A DNA stretch of 17,388 bases from Gammaproteobacteria bacterium (GTDB lineage: Bacteria > Pseudomonadota > Gammaproteobacteria > Arenicellales > Poriferihabitantaceae): positions 1-17,388 of the forward strand of contig VXPI01000364.1 in NCBI GenBank assembly GCA_009839585.1. The letters are read 5' to 3'. The notes beneath the pieces are model-generated. The model saw only the letters and a program-made list of their open reading frames with translations. It searched no databases and had not been told where the DNA came from. Shown one piece after another: positions 1 through 6,915 of the stretch (the first letter of the stretch is position 1; every line of letters begins with the position of its first letter). The translations under genes were made by a program, and so were the position numbers.

Positions 1-1957
1 TTTTCCTGACAGCAGATTGTTTGGCAATCAGTCTCCTTGAGCGCAAGTCGGATATTTCTCCCAGCAGGTTTCGACGATCCTGCTCCAGTTCATTCACCAA
101 ACTGTTTATCAATGCTAATTTCTCGCGAGTTGGATTCACCTGCTCTATTTCTCTGAGAAGCTGCTGATAGTTTCTCCCGATTTCATTGCCATCCTTCCCG
201 CCTGCACTTGGAACCTTTTCGAAATCCTTCTCGAGTTGAAGTTCTGAATTTTTAATTTCATGAGTTATTTTCCGAGAAAGCTCATTGAGCGCGGCATCAG
301 CATCTTCGAAAGTTTTGTCAATATCTTCAAGTATATGACGCATCTTTTCCACCAAGGTCTTGAGAACGGATCGGGCGTGTCGAAACAAGTCGGCATGGGG
401 GAGTTCCTCAAGAATGCTCTCGTCCATAAACACCAGGTCTGGCAACGATTCCTCCAGTTCACGTCTACCACTGCGCACACGCTTGTTTTCTTCAATAACC
501 CTTTTTTCTAATTGTCGCTGCTTCTCCAGCAATGGAACAAGTTTCAGCCTGTCTTCAATCCCCAGGTCCTCAAACTGCCTGACTTGCTCTTCAAGTTTAG
601 GAAGGCTGGCAATTTTCTGTTCATGTTCATCTTTCATTTCCAGATATTTGACCAGCTTACTGCTGTTCTCCTTAAGTCGCCTGTATGATCCTGCCAGCCG
701 GGATTCCAGTTCTTGCTTGCCAGGTAAAAAACGCTCAATTGTTCTTGTTAGAGAATCGGGGTTTTTTGCCAGTTCATAAATCTCATTCTGACCATATATC
801 TCAATTCTCGGCAAGAGGTCTTTTCCGGGGTGCAGCAGTGATTCATTCTGCCCATCATCAATCACGCGGGGTGGTTCTCCGTAGCGCCTGATGACTGTAT
901 AAGGTTTCATGTGATTAGATGCTGAACGCAGTTTTAGAGAGATTCGTCCTCCAAACCTCCCAAGATTTTCCCTGACAATCTGTTCGCCCTGCCGCCTTGC
1001 ATCTTCTCCTTTGTGAGGGATGTCAAGCGCATATCGGATACATTCAAGAAATGTTGATTTTCCAGTGCCGCGTCCACCAATAACCGCATTGAGATGATCT
1101 GATATTTCAGCGGATAGACCATCTAAAAACCCCCCCTCAATGTGAATGCTTTCAATATAGCTGTAATGCCGTTCAGCCATGTTGTCAGAAAGACAAACGC
1201 GTGACTCCGGGTCCTCAAAAGCCATTAAAAATGATTCAAAGCAGGGACGCGTCATCTTGATGAAAGTAGTTGCCCTCGGGTCACATAGATCTCCAGGGTT
1301 GACAATATCTCTGGCGTTAATTACCGTCACCGGATATTCGCGACAGTAATCGCTGTTTTGATTGAGGATAATCGACTTGTAGCTGTGAGGCAGGTCTTCA
1401 ATTTTTCCGGGAATTTGGACAACACGCAACTCGGCACTCGTCCACAGATTATTTAACTTTTCCTTCAGCACGCCTTTATTTGACGTAACATGAGCCGCAT
1501 AACAGAATCCACCAAGATTTTCTACCTCTTGCATAAGCTTTTGACCGCCAAGGGGTGAAGGTCGAGTGCCATACTGGGGATTAGTCAGTTGCAGTTTCCC
1601 CAAGTAACGTTCGAGTTCTTGCGCACTGGTAGTTTCAGGAAACAGGCAAACCCAGTGAACCTTTTCTGTTGTTGTTATTTCAAATCCGGGAAATACTACT
1701 ATTCCATTTTGATCAAGTCTTTGTCGGACTTCTTCGGCATCTGAAACTCTACCGTGGTCTGCCAAACCCACGACCTTGATTCCTTCCCTCATACAGATTC
1801 TGCATATTTCATCGGCGTAGGTTTTTGGGTCAAACCCGCTTGCCTGGCCTCGATAGTTTGCCCTGTAAGAATGTGGATTCACCTGCAAGGCACATTTCCA
1901 GAACCTTGCATGGGTGTAGTTTTCATCGGTGATGTTACTGTCGTTTCCGTTATTCAT
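1..1957 (-). CDS. TrlF-family PHP-domain/SMC-like AAA ATPase, 3' end outside window
   Basis: I read 652 codons open from an ATG at 1957 to the left edge, so the C-terminus (ABC signature, Walker B) is missing. Residues ~17-160 resemble a PHP metal-phosphoesterase domain: GLADHG at 64-69, PGFEI at 90-94, a histidine in VHW at 101 and AAH at 154-156. Walker A, GGRGTGKST, is at 294-302. From ~420 to the edge it is long, charged and heptad-like, as in SMC/RecN coiled coils. This order is that of the TrlF family ATPases (NCBI family name, from memory), often found in accessory islands; their molecular role is not well defined. The first PHP metal motif (usually DLHxH) reads ALQVNP, so the nuclease site may be altered. 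No strong ribosome binding site precedes the ATG; it is chosen because the conserved region begins ~15 residues later. No frameshift is seen. Confidence 0.85.
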   Translation of the reverse strand, partial: MNNGNDSNITDENYTHARFWKCALQVNPHSYRANYRGQASGFDPKTYADEICRICMREGIKVVGLADHGRVSDAEEVRQRLDQNGIVVFPGFEITTTEKVHWVCLFPETTSAQELERYLGKLQLTNPQYGTRPSPLGGQKLMQEVENLGGFCYAAHVTSNKGVLKEKLNNLWTSAELRVVQIPGKIEDLPHSYKSIILNQNSDYCREYPVTVINARDIVNPGDLCDPRATTFIKMTRPCFESFLMAFEDPESRVCLSDNMAERHYSYIESIHIEGGFLDGLSAEISDHLNAVIGGRGTGKSTFLECIRYALDIPHKGEDARRQGEQIVRENLGRFGGRISLKLRSASNHMKPYTVIRRYGEPPRVIDDGQNESLLHPGKDLLPRIEIYGQNEIYELAKNPDSLTRTIERFLPGKQELESRLAGSYRRLKENSSKLVKYLEMKDEHEQKIASLPKLEEQVRQFEDLGIEDRLKLVPLLEKQRQLEKRVIEENKRVRSGRRELEESLPDLVFMDESILEELPHADLFRHARSVLKTLVEKMRHILEDIDKTFEDADAALNELSRKITHEIKNSELQLEKDFEKVPSAGGKDGNEIGRNYQQLLREIEQVNPTREKLALINSLVNELEQDRRNLLGEISDLRSRRLIAKQSAVRK

Positions 1958-2074
1958 GTATCAGGTTTCGGAGTTCATTGTTCGCCAGATAAGTTCATTA
2001 AGTATATGATAAATATAGACCCTAATCCATAATATAGAGCAGTCCGTGTCAGGTGCGAAGTCCCATGCGCCGTG

Positions 2075-2115
2075 AGTTTCAGCCCCGAAGCTGGAATCAC
2101 CCATTGGGTGAAACT
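2075..2115. repeat. Nested inverted repeat (possible three-way junction)
   Basis: The outer arms AGTTTCA (2075-2081) and TGAAACT (2109-2115) are perfect complements. Between them are CAGC/GCTG (2080-2083 with 2090-2093) and TCACCCA/TGGGTGA (2097-2103 with 2105-2111). The inner and outer pairings share a few bases, so they are partly exclusive. Only one copy exists in the window. It could be a structured leader of the TrlF-like gene, a REP/MITE-like remnant or an operator; the sequence does not decide. Confidence 0.4.
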
Positions 2116-2239
2116 TCCGAACTTTCAAGAACCACGTCATGCAGGGCGTTGAACGTATTTCCATGTTTTCTGTTTTTGGATAGGGATTAGTATTACTCTG
2201 CCTGCCCTGTCAATGAATAGCTATAATCCCCCAATTATT

Positions 2240-2275
2240 CGCCCCGGCCTTGTGCTTCGCCCCGGCCTTGTGCTT
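2240..2275. repeat. 18-bp perfect tandem duplication
   Basis: Two adjacent identical copies of CGCCCCGGCCTTGTGCTT lie at 2240-2257 and 2258-2275, just beyond the 3' end of the decayed secreted-protein gene. It looks like a slippage or repair scar in unconstrained DNA. There is no third copy. Confidence 0.9.
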
Positions 2276-2285
2276 CCAGTGCATG

Positions 2286-2305
2286 GCTGCAATCAGTCTT
2301 GCAGC
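2286..2305. other. Hairpin beyond the pseudogene stop
   Basis: GCTGCAA (2286-2292) pairs with TTGCAGC (2299-2305) across a six-base loop, immediately after the ancestral stop of the minus-strand pseudogene (2310). There is no T-tract on the minus strand, so it is at best a remnant terminator. Confidence 0.3.
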
Positions 2306-2309
2306 AAGC

Positions 2310-2798
2310 CTATCTCATCCAGCCGCACTCGCGAATGTTGACCGCAAGGTTGCCAGCCAGACCCTTCGTGTCATGGGAACAACTGCCGCTGATACCTGCG
2401 TACTTCCCGGTACCGCCAACAATCCCGCTCTGTCCTGCACCCCTCCGCCTGCAAGCGTCCGGCTTTTCGCCAGGATATTAGAAACAGGCTATCGCCGTCA
2501 TCGGCGCTGATCGTGCAGGGCGCCTCAAGGCCGAGACCATCTTCCGTTGTGCGTGCATAGAATAATACAGGTCATGAGAGAAGAAAACCCTTTCACGAAC
2601 GGTACACCGCTGCTTTTCAGCACGGTGCTGGTACCTGTAATCGCTCCCCTAGTGACTTTGGCCACTGGCATGATCGATGACGGTGTAGTCGCTCTCATGG
2701 CTGTTCAGGAGGGTGAAACTGCCGCCCTCTTCGGCGACAGCCGTAAGGGCAGCCACCAGAAACCAGAGCATGACAAGAACTGTTGAAATTGATTTCAT
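2310..2798 (-). pseudogene. Decayed small secreted protein gene (unnamed family)
   Basis: A GAAGGA ribosome binding site precedes ATG at 2798. The first frame gives a clear signal peptide (MKSISTVLVMLWFLVAALTA, then VAEE) and stops at TAG 2651-2649 after 49 residues. Protein-like sequence then continues in other frames: GTSTVLKSSGVPFVKG (~2635-2585), DGLGLEAPCTISADDGDSLF (~2545-2485), and GGTGKYAGISGSCS...ECGWMR ending at TAG 2312-2310. Put together these make about 160 residues, the original gene length (489 bp). At least three frameshifts separate them (near 2648, near 2557, and between 2430 and 2475). The GGTGKYAG...GSC and final CxW pattern matches, from memory, small periplasmic or secreted proteins of unknown function. 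The first 49 codons might still make a secreted peptide. Each change of frame keeps sensible sequence, which is why I call decay and not chance ORFs. Confidence 0.75.
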
Positions 2799-3050
2799 GA
2801 TTTTCCTTCAGAATGCTTGCAAAACCATCGTCCAAGCGGGTCTTCGTCTGGGCAAGGATGTTTGAAAAATACGGGACGGCGGGACTGTACGCAACATGAT
2901 GGGCTTGCAGGAAACATGATCCACATGAATTAGCCCTCATACCCCGTTGTTCAATTATCAAACGTCCGCAATCTGTTTACAAATAATGCAGCGCGACAGA
3001 ACTGCCGACATATCTTCAAACTGAGTCACTGCCGTTTTGTGGCATCCACG
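2799..3050. other. Intergenic region between divergent pseudogene and htpG
   Basis: I see no gene here. On the minus strand TTGAAC, 16 bases, then TAATTC (about 2950-2923) is a weak promoter candidate for the decayed secreted-protein gene. The right end leads into the heat-shock promoter of htpG. Confidence 0.45.
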
Positions 3051-3080
3051 CTTGAAAGGTGGGAAGTCAATCCCCATTGT
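3051..3080 (+). promoter_or_regulatory. Sigma-32 (RpoH) heat-shock promoter of htpG
   Basis: CTTGAAA at 3051-3057 and CCCCATTGT at 3072-3080 are separated by 14 bases. These match the enterobacterial RpoH elements (CTTGAAA, 11-16 bases, CCCCATnT) almost perfectly. The predicted transcript starts about 25-30 nt before the htpG ATG. The family is classically heat-shock controlled, so site and gene agree. Confidence 0.8.
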
Positions 3081-3113
3081 TACAGCCCTTGTTGACAATT
3101 CTAGTCCTTGATC

Positions 3114-5072
3114 ATGAGTTCCGAGACAAAATCAAAATCGAAAAAAGCCAAAACAGGCACTCCAGCCTCCGAAACCCGTTCTTTCCAGGCCGAGGTGAAG
3201 CAGTTGCTGAATCTGATGATTCACTCACTCTACAGCAACAAGGAAATATTTCTTCGTGAGTTGATTTCAAACGCTTCCGATGCCTGCGACAAATTACGTT
3301 TTGCGTCCCTCACTGACAAAAACCTGCTTGAGAACGACGAGGCACTGGGAATCTGGATTTCTATCGACCAGGAAAACAAGACGATCATCATTCGGGATAA
3401 CGGTATTGGCATGGGTTATGATGAAGTGGTTGAGGATATCGGTACGATTGCGCGTTCGGGAACACGGGCGTTCATCGAAAAGATGGAAGCGGACAAATCT
3501 TCCGGTGATGCTGATTTCATCGGCCAGTTCGGGGTCGGATTCTATTCCTGCTTTCTGGTTGGCAAACAGGTCACCCTGCTCACCCGAAAGGCTGGAACTC
3601 CATCCAAGTCGGGAGTCATGTGGAGTTCGGATGGCACTGGCGAATATACAATATCGTCCATAGACAGGCCCAACCGAGGGACCGAGATCATTATCAATCT
3701 CAAAGACGATGATTTCCAGTACGCAGATGAATACCGCATTAGGAACATCATCGAAAAATATTCAGACCACGTCTCGATCCCGATTCTGATGCCCAAACAA
3801 CCTGATCCGGTTGCCGAGGAATCCGATGATGCAGAAAAGACCGAACCCAGGCAGGAAGAAGGTCAAGAATGGGACGCTGTCAACAAGGGGTCAGCTCTCT
3901 GGACTCGTCCCAAAACAGAGATTACAGAAGAAGAATACAACCAGTTTTATTCTTCACTGACTTATGATTCCGCTCCTCCTGCCCTGACCATCCACAACCG
4001 GGTCGAGGGGAAAATGGACTACATTTCGCTGTTCTTCATTCCCTCCACTGCACCCTTTGATCTCTGGGACCGCGAACAACGACATGGCATTAAACTGTAT
4101 GTGCGTAGAATCTTTATCTCCGATGATGCCAAAACCCTGATGCCGAACTATCTCAGGTTTGTTCGGGGACTGGTCGACTGTGCCGATCTGCCACTGAATG
4201 TATCCAGGGAATTCCTGCAACAGAATCGGGATATTGACAAGATACGTCAAGCCGCCGTCAAGCGGGTATTGGGTGAACTCAAAAAACTGAGTAAATCGGA
4301 TGAGGATACCTACAACAAGCTCTGGAAGGAGTTCGGCAAGGCACTCAAGGAAGGGGTGGTTGAGGATCACGAAAACCGGCAATCCATTGCTGAACTAGCG
4401 CGCTTTTCAAGCACCAGGGGCGACGGGGAATCACAAACGGTATCCCTTGATCAGTATGTTGACAGAATGCCGATGAGCCAGAAGCATATTTACTATCTGA
4501 CGGCGGAAAGTCACACGGCAGCAAGTTCATCGCCACATCTCGAAATATTCAACAAGAAGGACATTGAGGTACTTCTGCTCTCTGAGCCGATCGATGAATG
4601 GTTTGTTTCCTACGTCTCTGAATTTCGAGACAAGACCCTGAAGTCTATCGCTAAAGGCGACCTGGAACTTGAGGACGCGAAAGACGGGGAATCCAGCAAG
4701 AAGACCGAAGAGGAGAAGGCCGCAGAAAATACCCTGGTTCAGAAAATCAAGGAGGTTCTGGATGAGACTGTAAAAGATGTCCGTTTCTCGAACCGTCTCG
4801 TCGACTCGCCAAGTTGCCTGATTGCCGATGAAACGGATATGGGCGGCAATATGGAAAGGCTGCTGAAGGCCATTGGACAAAATGCTCCCACTGCCAAGCC
4901 TATACTGGAAATCAACCCTGACCATGCCTTGATCAAACGCATGGATCCGGAGAGTGAGAAACTTGAAGACTGGGCGAAACTCCTTTTTGATCAAGCCCTT
5001 CTGGCAGAGGGGGCAACCCTGAATAATCCAGGCGAGTTCGTCAAGCGAGTCAACCGATTGCTTGTCGCGTAA
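3114..5072 (+). CDS. htpG: Chaperone protein HtpG (bacterial Hsp90)
   Basis: This is the ATP-dependent homodimeric cytosolic chaperone of the Hsp90 class, of 652 residues, slightly longer than the ~625 of E. coli because of a Lys/Ser/Thr-rich N-terminal extension of ~15 residues. The GHKL ATPase motifs are intact: LRELISNASDACDKL with E49 and N53, DNGIGM at 95-100, GTIARSG at 110-116, and IGQFGVGFYS at 136-145. The middle domain carries the LPLNVSRE segment with the catalytic-loop arginine. A charged acidic stretch near 235-260 follows the N-domain, and the C-terminal dimerisation domain is complete. ATG 3114 is preferred; an in-frame TTG at 3108 would add two residues, and neither has a strong ribosome binding site. 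Expression probably comes from the sigma-32 site at 3051-3080. The last 23 bp overlap the end of the convergent tag gene. Confidence 0.99.
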   Translation: MSSETKSKSKKAKTGTPASETRSFQAEVKQLLNLMIHSLYSNKEIFLRELISNASDACDKLRFASLTDKNLLENDEALGIWISIDQENKTIIIRDNGIGMGYDEVVEDIGTIARSGTRAFIEKMEADKSSGDADFIGQFGVGFYSCFLVGKQVTLLTRKAGTPSKSGVMWSSDGTGEYTISSIDRPNRGTEIIINLKDDDFQYADEYRIRNIIEKYSDHVSIPILMPKQPDPVAEESDDAEKTEPRQEEGQEWDAVNKGSALWTRPKTEITEEEYNQFYSSLTYDSAPPALTIHNRVEGKMDYISLFFIPSTAPFDLWDREQRHGIKLYVRRIFISDDAKTLMPNYLRFVRGLVDCADLPLNVSREFLQQNRDIDKIRQAAVKRVLGELKKLSKSDEDTYNKLWKEFGKALKEGVVEDHENRQSIAELARFSSTRGDGESQTVSLDQYVDRMPMSQKHIYYLTAESHTAASSSPHLEIFNKKDIEVLLLSEPIDEWFVSYVSEFRDKTLKSIAKGDLELEDAKDGESSKKTEEEKAAENTLVQKIKEVLDETVKDVRFSNRLVDSPSCLIADETDMGGNMERLLKAIGQNAPTAKPILEINPDHALIKRMDPESEKLEDWAKLLFDQALLAEGATLNNPGEFVKRVNRLLVA

Positions 5073-5667
5073 GCTGCTCTGCCTGTTCCTGTATCTGGGC
5101 GTGGCGAAAACAACTGACCAAATGGTCGTTAACCATGCCGGTAGCCTGCATGAAGGAATAACAGATCGTTGGGCCCACGAAGGTAAAGGTCCGTTCCTTG
5201 AGTGCCCGGCTTAACCTGTCAGACAAATCAGTCTTGGCCGGCACCTGATCCTGTGTGCGCCAGGCGTTTTGCATGGGCCTTCCATCAACAAAGTCCCACA
5301 GAAACGCATCCAGCGTCAACCCAGCTTCACGCATACTGAGCGTGGCTCGCGCATTGTTGATGAAGGCATCCACCTTCAAGCGATTGCGAACAATACCGGG
5401 ATCAGCCATCAACTCCGCTTTTTTTCCTGCATCGTAACGGGCGATCACATCAGGATCAAATCCATCAAAGACCTGAAAATAACGCTCCCGTTTGCGCAAA
5501 ATGGTAAGCCAGCTGAGCCCTGCCTGTGCACCTTCAAGACACAAGAACTCGAACAGTTTCTGATTGTCGTGCAAGGGAACCCCCCACTCGTAATCATGAT
5601 AATCCTGGTACAGGGGATCATCCCCACACCATTCGCAACGTGTCAGGCTACCCATTGGTTCATTCAT
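5050..5667 (-). CDS. tag: DNA-3-methyladenine glycosylase I
   Basis: This enzyme removes 3-methyladenine from alkylated DNA to start base excision repair; it is cytosolic. At 205 residues it is near the usual length (187 in E. coli), with a small C-terminal extension. The structural zinc ligands of Tag can be matched with a constant offset of seven: C11 (C4 in E. coli), H24 (H17), H182 (H175) and C186 (C179). The base-recognition glutamate is E45 in LCLEGAQAGLSW. The segment RTFTFVGPTICYSFMQATGM is also typical. The start is ATG 5667, with GGTGA six bases upstream; an internal ATG at 5655 (MGSLTRCEWC) is closer to the family start. It is convergent with htpG and overlaps its stop. No promoter stands out in the 249 bp upstream. 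Confidence 0.98.
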   Translation of the reverse strand: MNEPMGSLTRCEWCGDDPLYQDYHDYEWGVPLHDNQKLFEFLCLEGAQAGLSWLTILRKRERYFQVFDGFDPDVIARYDAGKKAELMADPGIVRNRLKVDAFINNARATLSMREAGLTLDAFLWDFVDGRPMQNAWRTQDQVPAKTDLSDRLSRALKERTFTFVGPTICYSFMQATGMVNDHLVSCFRHAQIQEQAEQLTRQAIG

Positions 5668-5916
5668 GATTCACCAAAAATCCATCTGGGCCGTGAAGGC
5701 AGGTCGAAGACATCGCCATGCCCAACTCTCTGTTACAAAACACAATCGACATATCGCCAAAGAACCTGGGTGCGAATCTAAAGTTGTCCTGTACGCAATA
5801 TTACTGACGGTGCGGTCGATGTCGCTATCTGGATATTGTTGGGAAGTACGTGGTCATGCCAGAGATCTACCGCACTCAACTTCCACCAAAGACGACAACC
5901 TTGGATTTCATGACGT
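5668..5916. other. Spacer between tag and the HEPN-like gene
   Basis: I find no gene, terminator or repeat here. Short open frames exist on both strands but none has a ribosome binding site plus protein-like composition. It presumably carries the tag promoter and the 3' end of the upstream transcript. Confidence 0.4.
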
Positions 5917-6279
5917 TCAACTCAATCCTTCACGTGGCAAGGCTGAAAAAGCACTCTCTGCGAGTGCGCATATATCACCATAATCAATTTTACCTGTTTC
6001 GGGTATCCAATATCGACCATGAGCAAGCCAGTTACGAAATCGGAAAGCCTTGCGCAAATCAGCGATTACTTCTTCGCTTTTGGGATACTCTTTCTCCCAT
6101 ATGCCCAAAATCTCTTGCGGGAAGGAAATCGTATGCTGCATCCTCCCATGCCGCACTCTTCTGAATCGGTTCGAAAGTGGCTCGGTATTGTTTTTCCGGC
6201 ATCGCAGTTCAAAGTCAATTCTGAAAGCAGCCTCGACAGCAGCAAGAACGGTCATGGATGCATTGAGTTCGTTTTCCAC
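5917..6279 (-). CDS. HEPN-like protein, C-terminal part of a frameshifted gene
   Basis: These are 120 codons, readable from a GTG at 6279 with no ribosome binding site. The segment AFRFRNWLAHGRYW contains R82-N83 and H87, the R-x4-H pattern of HEPN ribonucleases, in a helical setting (VIADLRKAFRF before it). Residues 1-30 (SMTVLAAVEAAFRIDFELRC) look like another helix of an all-alpha domain. The upstream ORF 6461-6252 ends inside this one by 28 bp in the other frame, and joining them with a -1 shift gives a smooth sequence (KERMDVL then VENELNAS). I therefore read this as the second half of one ~181-residue protein. If intact it may be an RNA-cleaving toxin or effector; that is inferred from one motif only. 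Independent translation from the GTG is possible but unsupported. Confidence 0.6.
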   Translation of the reverse strand: MENELNASMTVLAAVEAAFRIDFELRCRKNNTEPLSNRFRRVRHGRMQHTISFPQEILGIWEKEYPKSEEVIADLRKAFRFRNWLAHGRYWIPETGKIDYGDICALAESAFSALPREGLS

Positions 6280-6461
6280 AAGACATCCATCCGCTCTTTG
6301 AGAAGATCGTCTTGAGAATAGAGAGAAAAAATTTCATGGAACCGGGGATTCTCGCTGGAGAAATACAACTTCACTGAATCTTCTACGTTAGCGAATTTTT
6401 TATTGATTTCTTCTAATCCCAGATGTTCATTGGAAAACCGAATCAGGCCGGAACTAGCCAT
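6252..6461 (-). CDS. N-terminal part of the frameshifted HEPN-like gene
   Basis: These are 69 codons from ATG 6461. The start overlaps the stop of the preceding gene by eight bases (ATGGCTAG), a translational-coupling arrangement that argues this is a genuine gene start. The product is acidic and hydrophilic, with FSNEHLGLEEINKKFANVED near the start, and matches nothing I can name. It runs into a stop at 6252-6254, while the downstream HEPN-like frame has been open since about 6335. The break in the gene therefore lies between about 6335 and 6252, most likely near 6280. See the entry at 5917-6279. Confidence 0.55.
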   Translation of the reverse strand: MASSGLIRFSNEHLGLEEINKKFANVEDSVKLYFSSENPRFHEIFSLYSQDDLLKERMDVLWKTNSMHP

Positions 6462-6906
6462 TGATCACTTCAAGCATCGCAGAGTAAAAGGCATCACCGT
6501 CTAGAGGAAGGTAACTGATCTGCGGGGGTGATGTCATTATTCTCCATTCCCACTCCCTGATTGATTCTTCTTTTTTCGTTTCAGAAAAATCGTGGATATC
6601 TATATCATTGTGGCACTCTGCCTCTCTGACAACAATTCGCGGTCCTGTGCTACCTTTGGGGACAAGTACAAATTTGACCTTTCCTTTAGGTCCAACCATG
6701 TCAATTCTTTCTTTTCCGCCAATCAGAAGTGTACCAATAGGGGTAAGTGTGATCGTGGTACCAATAATCTTTATCGTAAGGACATCTACATCGTATGATC
6801 CAATATTCTCCTCGTTCAAGGTCTTGTTGCTTCGAGTGCACAGGAGCTGGTCGGCCTTTACATAGTCCAGGATAAACCCATCCACCATATCGTAGAACAA
6901 CTTCAA
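6454..6906 (-). CDS. Unknown protein, 3' half of an ORF interrupted by TGA
   Basis: These are 150 codons, formally starting at a TTG (6906) or at ATG 6888. The frame is the same as that of the ORF 7281-6916 just upstream; only the TGA at 6918-6916 and three sense codons separate them. It is most simply the second half of one protein of about 276 codons. The visible sequence starts with a helical stretch (FYDMVDGFILDYVKADQLL) and goes on to a beta-rich part (IKIIGTTITLTPIGTLLIGG, then KGKVKFVLVPKGSTGPRIVV). There is no signal peptide or membrane segment and I do not recognise the family. Its stop overlaps the start of the HEPN-like gene by eight bases, so the two were one operon and perhaps partners. 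Confidence 0.55.
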   Translation of the reverse strand: MKLFYDMVDGFILDYVKADQLLCTRSNKTLNEENIGSYDVDVLTIKIIGTTITLTPIGTLLIGGKERIDMVGPKGKVKFVLVPKGSTGPRIVVREAECHNDIDIHDFSETKKEESIREWEWRIMTSPPQISYLPLDGDAFYSAMLEVING

Positions 6907-6915
6907 ATGGGCAAG

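Larger units (their letters stand above)
1958..2309. other. Gene-poor spacer upstream of the TrlF-like gene
   Basis: There is no convincing gene in these 352 bases. A 67-codon minus frame (2164-1961) ends just before the TrlF-like start, but it has no ribosome binding site and its composition is not protein-like. The stretch holds a nested inverted repeat, an 18-bp tandem duplication and a hairpin (listed separately). A weak minus-strand promoter candidate is TTGACA (2213-2208) followed after only 15 bases by TACTAA (2192-2187); it would leave a ~230-nt leader before the TrlF-like ATG. Confidence 0.5.

Noticed and set aside
1961..2164. 67-codon minus ORF ending four bases before the TrlF-like start
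   Set aside because: It has no ribosome binding site, implausible composition, and covers the inverted repeat; the closeness to the next start is probably chance.
2250..2510. 86-codon plus-strand ORF
   Set aside because: It is antisense to the reconstructed secreted-protein pseudogene, begins inside the tandem duplication and has no ribosome binding site.
3092..3097. TTGACA as a -35 box for htpG
   Set aside because: A matching -10 would fall inside the coding sequence; the sigma-32 site upstream explains the gene better.
4527..4994. 155-codon minus-strand ORF
   Set aside because: It lies entirely antisense to the well-conserved C-terminal part of htpG and resembles no protein.
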